Part shown: positions 33,035-41,852 of the stretch, piece after piece
How the letters are laid out: each line of letters begins with the position of its first letter
How positions within the stretch are numbered: the stretch's first letter is position 1
Origin: Caprella mutica
Taxonomy: Eukaryota; Arthropoda; Malacostraca; Amphipoda; Caprellidae
Direction: 5' to 3'
DNA: 64,000 nt
Assembly (NCBI GenBank): GCA_947561585.1
Contig: CANNZV010000270.1
Coordinates: 344,240-408,239 of the forward strand
Notes under the pieces: generated by a model
What the model was told of the DNA's origin: nothing
Databases searched by the model: none
Seen by the model: only the letters and a program-made list of their open reading frames with translations
Translations under genes and position numbers: made by a program

Positions 33035-33345
33035 TGTTGTAAGATGGGTTGGAATAGTAGAAACACTTGGTATGGTACTCCAAGCTTTAATGTACTGAGA
33101 ACGTAAGTAACATACCTGAAACAAAAGAATAACTAAAATGTAATGAACAATAATGAGATACGTTACATTAACTCTAATGCATAACAAATATTCCTTTAAT
33201 AGTAAACAAATAAAGACAAGTAGTTTAACTTACATCAAACGGGACATGCACCAACGCATAGGGAGATACAAGTGAATTTAACTAAAACCCGGAACATAGA
33301 TGAATTAGAATGTTAAGGAACAGATAAGTAGACATTAATATAACA
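33035..33345 (-). repeat. Gypsy-A 3' LTR (311 bp)
   Basis: Read on the minus strand it begins TGTTATATTAATG and ends CATCTTACAACA, with the TG...CA ends of LTRs. A purine-rich tract (ACAAGGGAAGAA) adjoins its 5' side at 33346-33357, as expected for the polypurine tract. It differs from the reassembled 5' LTR at about four positions. Confidence 0.92.
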
Positions 33346-33423
33346 TTCTTCCCTTGTACAAAATAAAGCTAACAAGTTTATAGCAGGCAAATAATAAAAT
33401 ATAATAGCCAATCAAGTTGAAAT

Positions 33424-33979
33424 CTAATCCCATCCATATCGAACTGGCGCCTTGGTCTGTCGAGAAGATTTACGTTGCTCTGAAGGGTGAACTTCATCTT
33501 GATTTTCGGTGGTAGTTTGTTCAGGAAGCGTCGGAGGATTATTGGAATCCGCAGTACTTGAGGTTTCATTCTGAGGTTGATTATGCTCTTCAATCGTCGT
33601 TGTAGATTCTGGACATGGGGCCAAGTCTCTAACAGACACAGTTGATTCTCGTCCATTTGGATACCTGATGTTTGCGAACGTGGGATTTGCTTCTAAAAGT
33701 TCAACCTGGTCCACCAGGGGTTCATTCATATTTCTCCTTACAAAACGTCGTAGCATTATTGGCCCTGGTGCCATAAGCCACGCGGGTAGAGAGTTTCCGG
33801 GAGTTGTTCGTCGCTGGAAGCCAAAGAAGCGTTCATGTGGTGTTGTATTAGTTGAAGTTGAAAGGAGAGATCTGGTTGAGTGGAGCGCTTCTAAGAGAGC
33901 CAGCTCCCATTGGTTTTCAGGAAGATTGTGAGATTTCAAGTTTAGACGAATTGACTTCCAAATGATACCGTTATATCGT
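33424..33979 (-). pseudogene. Gypsy-A integrase C-terminal part, cut off by Gypsy-B
   Basis: Continues the integrase interrupted at 45041. It encodes the segment after the catalytic Glu (WKSIRLNLKSHNLPENQWE, then PHERFFGFQRRT), typical of Ty3/Gypsy integrases, then a variable Ser/Thr/Pro/Gln-rich tail ending PVRYGWD at a TAG. The reading frame is open across this piece. It is separated from the rest of the enzyme by an 11-kb nested insertion, so it cannot give a whole protein. Confidence 0.85.
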
Positions 33980-35285
33980 TGAAACGGTTAGGGGTCACAG
34001 GGTTCACCTTCTTTAATCCAGAGAGGGATTCTATTAACCTGTAGGTACCTAGATAACTTAAACGGAGAGCAACTGAAACAACAAAAGAAGACGAACAACC
34101 TATTTAATGTGAAAACGACAAACTTAGTTACAACATTTCAAAAATGAATAAGGACAAATGAATGGAATGAATGATAATGATTGCCTAATAAAGTTATATT
34201 GATATATAGTGATAATTGCTAGCTACCTATAAAGTCGACTTTAAATTCTGAAGAATCATCATTGTTTAAAGAATTGCATAGTACCAATTTACAATGATAA
34301 TAGACCAAGAATAAATCCCAAAAACTAAACAGTACTACTTCAGGCAAACCAGGTTAAATCAGATGGAATACAGGTGCAATAAATGGAGCTTAAGCTAGGA
34401 TCGAAACTCCAAAGGCACGAAGACTGACGATGAGGGAAGTGTATGCCAATAGAATTAGTACTCAGTAGCCGTCAAGGGGGTATGCCAAAAACGATGAGAT
34501 AAGTAAGTAGTTACTATTCACTGAGCTGAGGGTGGTTGCCTGTGCCCAAACTATAGACCTGCCCAAGATTTAGAGCTCCTGTGTGGAAAAACCCCACTTT
34601 CAGAATATTGATATAAATACCATTCTAATAAATATGTTTTTAAATATTGCCTTTACTTAACCAAATTTCAGAATAATAATACGATTTGATTTTAAATAGA
34701 TTATATGATTTAAAATAGATTATATGATTTTAAATAGATTATATGATTTTTAACTATGTAATTTTAAATACTTCATTATCCTAAATTACTATTACATACC
34801 TATATAAAAATTCCCAATAAACAGCAATTAAAAACTCACCACTAATAGTGAAGCTCTACTACCAAGAACCAACCAGAAAGCAGCAAAACCAGGATCATCA
34901 GTGAGAACAACAGTTTAGAGTTCCAGCTTAGCCCCTAGGCTGAACTTATTCTATTTAAAGAATTCTTAAGCTAACTTAACCAAGATTTTATTAGATAGTA
35001 AATATCTACCTTCCAAATTTTAATAATAATAGAAGTCTGAACAAAAAAGAGAATTAAACAAAAGAACATAAATGAAATCAGGAAACACAAAAAGTAAACA
35101 AAGTAAAATGTAAACAAACACAGAGCACTTTAGGGAGACATGTTGACACTATGGAGGCTGGGAGAGAACTGAGATAAAAACAAACAGAGTGCCAGTTTAC
35201 AACTCTGATGTTACTGAGAGGAGTGTTTCAGAGAAAAGCAAACTATTGTATAACTTCACTCAACCATATAATGCAGCCCTCTACA
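33980..35285 (-). repeat. Gypsy-B 3' LTR (1306 bp)
   Basis: On the minus strand it runs from TGTAGAGGGCTGCATTATAT to AACCGTTTCA. I found no substitution against the 5' LTR, only one missing copy of a 19-bp ATATGATTTTAAATAGATT unit. Target duplication TCGT lies at 33976-33979. Confidence 0.95.
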
Positions 35286-35297
35286 TTCCTCCCCCCC
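35286..35297 (-). promoter_or_regulatory. Gypsy-B polypurine tract
   Basis: GGGGGGGAGGAA on the minus strand directly abuts the 3' LTR, the normal primer site for plus-strand DNA synthesis. Confidence 0.8.
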
Positions 35298-35358
35298 AAG
35301 TGTTAATAAAATTAGCACTAAAAACCTAGGGAAGAGAAATATAAAAACATCACAAAAC

Positions 35359-38300
35359 TCAGTCCTCCCTGGACTTGACAAAAAGACATCTAGATCTGGT
35401 AATAGGTCCTCTGTACTCTGAAACTGGAGAACATAGTATAGGCTCTTGAACATTCATGAGAGACTGTCTCCGTAGTCCAGGCCTATGTAGTGCTCTGACT
35501 CGATTGCGTCCTGCCTGTCTGCACTCAGCAATCAGCTTTCTACATATTTCAGCTTCTCTCTTCACTGGGCTCAAGCTCACTCGATTGTTCTGAGGTACTG
35601 CACTCTCCAACTGACTTGTCTTGCGCAACACTTCTAGTCTATTAAGAATAGTTACTCGATAAGAGGGAGTTGATGGTGAAAAGCCAGTGAAAGAGGAATT
35701 CTCAGAAATTGGTGCACATGTAGGAGATACAAATTCTGACACTAGAGGACTGAAGCCAAGGAAACTATCCCAAGCCGGGCTGTCAACTGTAATGTTAGTT
35801 GATAAGTTAGTGTTTGCTTCACCCAAGACTGGAGTACAAACCGGAACAACGCTTCTCTGAAACTCAGTCCTGAAAACAGATGAGTGGTTAACATCAGAGC
35901 TGCAGGACTTTTCATCACTAGGATTATTGCAAGCTACCGCTGTTCTATCATCAACAGAGAGCATATCGACTCCAAGCTCCATATGTATCGGACTTCTAGC
36001 AGACACTGCAGAATCATCTAATGCACCAGAACTGAAAGGTGTAGAAACTTGAATTATAGGTGATGAATAATCAACAACTGGGGTGGACTCAACGCAAGCA
36101 AAGGGTGAACCAAATGTAACAGTTGGTGAACCAAACTCAGTAGGTGATGAACAAACAACAACAGCAGGAGACAGGATATCATTTACAACAGGCGAACAAG
36201 GGTCAGCAAGAGGCGAACGAGGGTCAACAAGAGGCGAACGAGGGTCAACAAGAGGCAAACGAGGGTCAACAAGAGGCAAACGAGGGTCAACAAGAGGCAA
36301 ACGAGGGTCAACAAGAGGCAAACGAGGGTCAACAAGAGGCAAACGAGGGTCAACAAGAGGCAAACGAGGGTCAACAAGAGGCAAACGAGGATCAACAAGA
36401 GGCAAACGAGGATCAACAAGAGTCAAACAAGGATCAACGAGAGGCGAATGAAGTTCAACAAGAGGCGGAGGAAGATCAACAAGAGGCGGAGGAAGATCTA
36501 CAAGAGACGGAGGAAGACCAAGAGGCAGAGGAACATCAACAAGAGACTGAACAAGAACAACCCGATGGAAAGGAACATCAACACAAGGGGGATCGACATC
36601 AACAAGAGGTAAGGCAACATCCGTAACAGGTGGAACAGTTTCAACAGGAGGCAACACCGTGTTAACATAAAACGGAACGGTGTCAAAAGGCAGACAAAAT
36701 TCAAAAGAGGGTGGAACAACATCATGTGTTGGAGAAGAATGAAAAACCCCTTGAGGTAGTATCCTATGTGTAAATTCCTCCAGATCGCAGTCTCCCTGAA
36801 TCTCTTCATCATTACAACAGGAATTATTAGATTCCGAAGTATCGGAGTCTGTGTGTGAATCTGATGATTCCCCAATAGGTGGCGATTCACAGGAATGTGA
36901 TGAAGAATCACAAGAGGTCAATGAAGATTCACAAGAGGTCAATGAGGATTCACAGGTTGATGATGCATAAGATACCTCATTATCGGATGTCTCACCTGAG
37001 TCACCGGAAGAGTCGCATGAACCATCAGAACACAAGTCAGCTCCAAAAATAGGTGGGAACCCCAAAAAATCATCATCAGAATCACAGTTTGAGTTCTCAA
37101 GAAAGTGATCATCTGAACTACCATCATCCAACTCCTCTCCATGATTAGATTCTTTGGTGAAGAAATTGAGTAGATTCATCAGTGCTGGATCTTTGCTGAT
37201 GTAATTAGGAATTTTAACCCATCGTATTAGCTGTTTGTGATGCACCCTAATTTCGCTTGATCCATTTGAAATTTCGTAAGTTAAGCCATTGCTTCTAGTC
37301 TTCATCACTGTATATGGTCCTGAGTAACGTGGTTGAAATTTCAGTGATACAGAGTTTCCCTGAAGAATCATTTTCTTCAGCACTTGGTCTCCAACTTTGA
37401 AACTCTTGAAACTGGGATGACCCTCCTTCCACAACTGTCGCGTCTCTTCCGTAATCATAGGTTTTGGAGACATTGTGTGGTTGACTGTCAACAAAAAATC
37501 TGAAGGTGACTTTGATAACTGAGAGTGCCATGAGTGGTTATATGTAAGAACCACTCTTGATAGCTTTGTATCCCACTCAGTAGACTGGTCATTTTCCAAG
37601 CAACGAATCATCTCAATTACAGTTCTGTTAGTTCGTTCAACTGCACCATTAGATGACGGTTTATAGGGAGTTGAATAGATATGTTCAATATCATAGTCAC
37701 TCAACACTTGCTCAAACTCCGACCCAGTAAATTCTTTACCATTGTCACTTAAGAGTTTAACAGGTTTGGCAGGCAAGAATGGCAAAACTCTGTATTCCAA
37801 AGCACAAGCAACATTTTTAGAAGTCTTGTCTTTGATTGGAACACAGCTCAACCACTTTGAGTAGTGGTCTATCGAAACCAAACAATAACAATGACGTTGT
37901 TTAGTCAATGGTAATTTAACCAAATCTACTGCCAGCAATTCGAATGGGTTCTGTACCTGAATCTTGATGACAGGAACACCAGGAATTACAGAATGGACCT
38001 TATACTTTTGACATGTTTCACAAGAACTACAAATATCTGCTACCACAGAGCTAAGTGAAGGATGCCATATCAGAGTTTTCAGATGTTCCAGTAGTTTGTT
38101 TCGTCCAGCATGACAGAGTTGCCAATGAAGTCTAATGGTAATTTCTACCATGAACTTAAAAGAGACTACCGGTACACAGCTTTCTTCTTTACAGAAAACA
38201 ATGACATCATTAACTACGTGTAGAAAGTCAGAGAAACGCTTGAAACGCATCAAACCAGGGCCCCTCCAGTTTGATGGAAGGATACCATTTACTAGCTTAT

Positions 38301-41300
38301 TTTTCAACTGACACAGTTCTTTCTGTCGTTTTTGCAGCAATCTAATTTGGTCATTAGACAGAAAAGACTCAAAATCGGTGATGACTTCTCCTGACAGGCA
38401 ATAACCAAACTTGTCTACAAATGGTCCAGAATTCATGAACGGAAGAGAAAACTCCTGATCACGATCGGAAGTCAAAAATCTACAAGAATCAGAATTAAAA
38501 TCAAGCACACCATGTAGCATACGAACAACATTATTACCAAGCAAGATACAGCAAGCCATTGCATTATCATCAACCACAACACAAGGAACCTCTAAACATA
38601 CAGCAGAACCGATCATCACATTTACCATAGTTTCATCAGCAGCCGATATCCTATTACCAAAGGTTTTGATAGAAACTCCCTTCAACCTCATGTGTTCTGG
38701 AACTGGTTTCCCACATGAACTTATTCGTGCTGCTGACTTCGTTATAAGAGATATCTGTGCTCCAGTGTCGATCAAAGCACACAGAGGTATATCATTAACT
38801 ATAACCTGTATTTTTGGATAGCAGTGACACGTATGTCTACATGAACAAGAATGTTCATCCACTGAATCAATAGCAGTCATAACAAGAGGTTCAACATCAT
38901 CTACATTAACATCACCTTCAGAAGAATCACCATGGTCAGGTGTGTCATGGACTTCACTCATGCCACTTCTTGCTAAGCTGGGGACAAACAGGCGAGAGGG
39001 CTCCAGAGGATTGTAGTGAAATCCCGCCAGACACTGAAGGTAAACTCGATACGGTTTGTCAGACATAGGTTTGTTTACTTTCACAGGTTCGTATACGATA
39101 GGTTGATCCATCTCATGATATACTACTACCACCATACTGTACAGATTTGCGAAAGCTGCCAGGAAATCTGTAGATGGTAAGCATCCTGGGAGCTTCATCA
39201 GCTTTATTCGAGATGTCCCAGAACGACCAGTTTTCTGTTGCGAATAGAGTTTCTGCTTATTAAGGATCTCATTGACAACCGAAATTCTCAACTCTTCAGG
39301 TGAAGGTATAATGAAATCCGGATTGTAATTAAGATGGTACCATGACAAAACAGCGCACAAACTTTCAACCATAGAGTCTCCACCTCCAGGGATCCGTTTC
39401 ATGATCTTCAGACCACGAGGTAGAGGTGTATGCGGACCTTCAGAGTGTACAGGAGCGTTATCTGGCATTCTTGAAAAGGCATCAGCTAAGTAGTTTTCTG
39501 GACCAGGCTTGTACTTGATCTCAAAATCAAATTCAGAGAGCTCGACGACGGTACGCATTATCCTTGAATTCTGGTTGGACATGGAGGTCATGTAAGTCAG
39601 CGGTCTATGATCTGTGTACAAGATGAAAGGGATTCCATACAAAAAACTACGAAACGTATTTATTCCCCATCTTAGCGCTGCAAGCTCCCTCTCGATAGTG
39701 CTGTAGTTACGTTGTGCCTTGCTAAAGGTCATGGATGCATAGGCAATGACCTTATGTTCCCCATCTTGCACCTGTGACAAGCAAGCTCCGGATCCACAAG
39801 CTGAAGCATCAGTGGCAAGCTCCAGCTTAGAAGCATCAGGGCTATAATTAGGGTACGCGAGTTCTATGTCCGCACACATTTCCTTCTTCAAGTTCTCAAA
39901 CGATTCGATCATCTCTACAGTCCAATTCAATCGGGTTTTGTCTGCCTTTCCTGTCAAACTCGTCAGGGGTTTCGCCAGCTCCGAAAAATGTGCAATAAAC
40001 TTTCGTTGGAAGTTTACAACACCCAAAAACTGGCGTAGTTCCTTCACAGTAGATGGTCTAGGATACTCACGAACAGAATTCATGTAAGTATCGCTCTTGC
40101 GTAACCCATCCTTGCTGACAATGTGCCCGAGAAAGGTGACTCTCTGCTGGAACCAGGAACATTTAGTCACTTTAATTTTCATATGATAGGCCGCAAGAGT
40201 TTGAAGAACACGGGAGACCAATACAAGATGATCAGAAAATGATTTACTCATTATAAGTATATCATCGATATAAACGATGACCTCCTTCTGATCAAAATCC
40301 CTTAGAACTGCTTGCATTTCCCTTTGGAATGCACTAGGAGCGTTCTTCAATCCAAAACTCAGCTTTTCAAATTCGTAGTGCTGGTTCGCTGTTGAGAATG
40401 CAGTGAACTCTTTGCTATCAGGATGCATGGGTACCTGATAATACCCTTTAACCAAGTCCAAAGTTGAAAAGTACGACATACCGTTGAGCCCAAACACCAA
40501 GTCACTCATATTAGGAATAGGAAATTTGTCAGCCTTCGTCACCCTATTCAACTGACGATAATCAATGCATATACGAAGACTGCCATCCTTTTTCCTGACT
40601 GGTACAATAGGAGAACACCAAGGACTTTTACTATAGCTCAAGATCCCTTGATGAATCATCTCTTCACATTGACGTTCTAACTCTCTATTAACAGGATCGG
40701 GGAATCTTCTTGGTTTCTGGTGTATAGGTGTGTCATCATAAAGCTCAATCCTATGTCGAGTCACTCCTGCACATCCAATATCGTTCTCACCCTTGCTGAA
40801 GACGTCAGTACAGGTATCCATCATACTCAGGACCTCCTCTCTCTGATGTGCATTTAAGTGATCAAGAATCACGTTAGTGAATGAAACATTCGTAGATTCT
40901 TCTCCAAAATTCACTTCTACATCACGTGGCAGATCTGCTTCTATCATCGATGACACCCCTCCAATGACGCAACCAGCACTCAGTTTTTCGGTAGAAAATG
41001 AGCCACGAATCTTTGTAATCATGATCTGCATTTTATCCATCGAAGTAGAAATGATTCCAGGTTCTCCAATCAGAAACGGAGAAACTAATTCCCCATTAAA
41101 ATACAGTTTCTGATCAGGAGCAGGATGAACACAGGCTGGAAGAGAAACTGGAACCAAGTTGTAAGAGCCATATCTAACTTCTATATCATCCTCAACAATT
41201 AAATTTACGTTACGTAAAACGGTATAACCAAGTGGACCATAAGTTTCCCCAAGATACAACTCCCATGTACCCCAATGACTGGAACCAGAGAGTTTATTTC

Positions 41301-41793
41301 CATGAGGGTCAATACTCATTCCATTTTTCTTGAAAAACTGATTTCCCAATACAATGGAATGATTTGTGATATGACGAGGGACTACTTGAAATTCATGTTT
41401 AAATTCGATTTCACCCAATCTAAACGAAGCTTCCACCACTCCAAGTGGATGGACAGATCCTCCACCAAGACCACAAATTGTTTGACTACCGGGTCCCAAA
41501 TCAGCACCAAGCTTTCGTTGAAGTGTTTCACTCATGATGGAACAGCTGCATCCTGAGTCTATTAGAGCCGGAGAAGAGGTGTTATCAAATGAAACACTGC
41601 AGAGCATCAAGGTCTCAGAAACGCCCATGTAAACCTCGATCTCGTCCTCCAACAAATCCCCATCAGAGGTATCAGTTTGTTCCTTTTGCGCATCCTCACA
41701 AGAAGCATCAGTCTTCCTCTCATAATTTAAGAATTTCTCATCTTCCCCTTGAAGTTCTCCCTCACAAACACCAATATCAGACTCGTCAAGCAC
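35359..41793 (-). CDS. Gypsy-B Pol: PR1-RT-RNase H-OTU-like-PR2-IN plus long tail (about 2144 aa)
   Basis: One uninterrupted frame. Numbering from 41793, domains in order are as follows. Retropepsin 1: active site LIDSG, D79; later IVLGNQF. Reverse transcriptase: about 350-560, catalytic YIDD 508-511. RNase H: ATDAS near 660, then ERELAAL and TDHRPL. OTU-like region: about 795-935. Cys/His cluster: CSCRHTCHC, 983-991. Retropepsin 2: LIDTG, D1009; ILLGNN. Integrase: zinc finger HWQLCH...CSSC-x2-C about 1223-1261; D1290, D1350, E1386 with D35E spacing. GPY/F module: SGPYTV near 1491. The last 600 residues are Ser/Asp/Glu-rich, then carry PLVDPRL heptads. The frame is -1 relative to gag and overlaps it; codons remain open upstream of the nominal GTG start, so expression is probably by frameshift. 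Near-identical LTRs suggest a recently mobile copy. Confidence 0.92.
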   Translation of the reverse strand: MLDESDIGVCEGELQGEDEKFLNYERKTDASCEDAQKEQTDTSDGDLLEDEIEVYMGVSETLMLCSVSFDNTSSPALIDSGCSCSIMSETLQRKLGADLGPGSQTICGLGGGSVHPLGVVEASFRLGEIEFKHEFQVVPRHITNHSIVLGNQFFKKNGMSIDPHGNKLSGSSHWGTWELYLGETYGPLGYTVLRNVNLIVEDDIEVRYGSYNLVPVSLPACVHPAPDQKLYFNGELVSPFLIGEPGIISTSMDKMQIMITKIRGSFSTEKLSAGCVIGGVSSMIEADLPRDVEVNFGEESTNVSFTNVILDHLNAHQREEVLSMMDTCTDVFSKGENDIGCAGVTRHRIELYDDTPIHQKPRRFPDPVNRELERQCEEMIHQGILSYSKSPWCSPIVPVRKKDGSLRICIDYRQLNRVTKADKFPIPNMSDLVFGLNGMSYFSTLDLVKGYYQVPMHPDSKEFTAFSTANQHYEFEKLSFGLKNAPSAFQREMQAVLRDFDQKEVIVYIDDILIMSKSFSDHLVLVSRVLQTLAAYHMKIKVTKCSWFQQRVTFLGHIVSKDGLRKSDTYMNSVREYPRPSTVKELRQFLGVVNFQRKFIAHFSELAKPLTSLTGKADKTRLNWTVEMIESFENLKKEMCADIELAYPNYSPDASKLELATDASACGSGACLSQVQDGEHKVIAYASMTFSKAQRNYSTIERELAALRWGINTFRSFLYGIPFILYTDHRPLTYMTSMSNQNSRIMRTVVELSEFDFEIKYKPGPENYLADAFSRMPDNAPVHSEGPHTPLPRGLKIMKRIPGGGDSMVESLCAVLSWYHLNYNPDFIIPSPEELRISVVNEILNKQKLYSQQKTGRSGTSRIKLMKLPGCLPSTDFLAAFANLYSMVVVVYHEMDQPIVYEPVKVNKPMSDKPYRVYLQCLAGFHYNPLEPSRLFVPSLARSGMSEVHDTPDHGDSSEGDVNVDDVEPLVMTAIDSVDEHSCSCRHTCHCYPKIQVIVNDIPLCALIDTGAQISLITKSAARISSCGKPVPEHMRLKGVSIKTFGNRISAADETMVNVMIGSAVCLEVPCVVVDDNAMACCILLGNNVVRMLHGVLDFNSDSCRFLTSDRDQEFSLPFMNSGPFVDKFGYCLSGEVITDFESFLSNDQIRLLQKRQKELCQLKNKLVNGILPSNWRGPGLMRFKRFSDFLHVVNDVIVFCKEESCVPVVSFKFMVEITIRLHWQLCHAGRNKLLEHLKTLIWHPSLSSVVADICSSCETCQKYKVHSVIPGVPVIKIQVQNPFELLAVDLVKLPLTKQRHCYCLVSIDHYSKWLSCVPIKDKTSKNVACALEYRVLPFLPAKPVKLLSDNGKEFTGSEFEQVLSDYDIEHIYSTPYKPSSNGAVERTNRTVIEMIRCLENDQSTEWDTKLSRVVLTYNHSWHSQLSKSPSDFLLTVNHTMSPKPMITEETRQLWKEGHPSFKSFKVGDQVLKKMILQGNSVSLKFQPRYSGPYTVMKTRSNGLTYEISNGSSEIRVHHKQLIRWVKIPNYISKDPALMNLLNFFTKESNHGEELDDGSSDDHFLENSNCDSDDDFLGFPPIFGADLCSDGSCDSSGDSGETSDNEVSYASSTCESSLTSCESSLTSCDSSSHSCESPPIGESSDSHTDSDTSESNNSCCNDEEIQGDCDLEEFTHRILPQGVFHSSPTHDVVPPSFEFCLPFDTVPFYVNTVLPPVETVPPVTDVALPLVDVDPPCVDVPFHRVVLVQSLVDVPLPLGLPPSLVDLPPPLVDLPPPLVELHSPLVDPCLTLVDPRLPLVDPRLPLVDPRLPLVDPRLPLVDPRLPLVDPRLPLVDPRLPLVDPRLPLVDPRSPLVDPRSPLADPCSPVVNDILSPAVVVCSSPTEFGSPTVTFGSPFACVESTPVVDYSSPIIQVSTPFSSGALDDSAVSARSPIHMELGVDMLSVDDRTAVACNNPSDEKSCSSDVNHSSVFRTEFQRSVVPVCTPVLGEANTNLSTNITVDSPAWDSFLGFSPLVSEFVSPTCAPISENSSFTGFSPSTPSYRVTILNRLEVLRKTSQLESAVPQNNRVSLSPVKREAEICRKLIAECRQAGRNRVRALHRPGLRRQSLMNVQEPILCSPVSEYRGPITRSRCLFVKSRED
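36183..36440 (-). repeat. 21-bp coding minisatellite in the Gypsy-B Pol tail
   Basis: About 12 tandem 21-bp units encode the heptad LPLVDPR; outer copies vary (SPLVDPR, PPPLVDL). The unit length keeps the frame. It gives a proline-rich extended segment near the C-terminus. Confidence 0.95.
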
Positions 41794-41852
41794 AGTAGAC
41801 TGGTTATCATCTGTATTGATGAGCTTCGGAACAAAAGATTGTGAAGTCGGGT

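Noticed and set aside
35359..36200. Envelope gene at the end of Gypsy-B
   Set aside because: The tail is in frame with pol and has no signal peptide, membrane anchor or cleavage site.
36083..36911. Gly/Arg- and Gln/Glu-rich frames opposite or shifted within Gypsy-B pol
   Set aside because: Shadow frames of the coding minisatellite in the Pol tail, which is the real frame.
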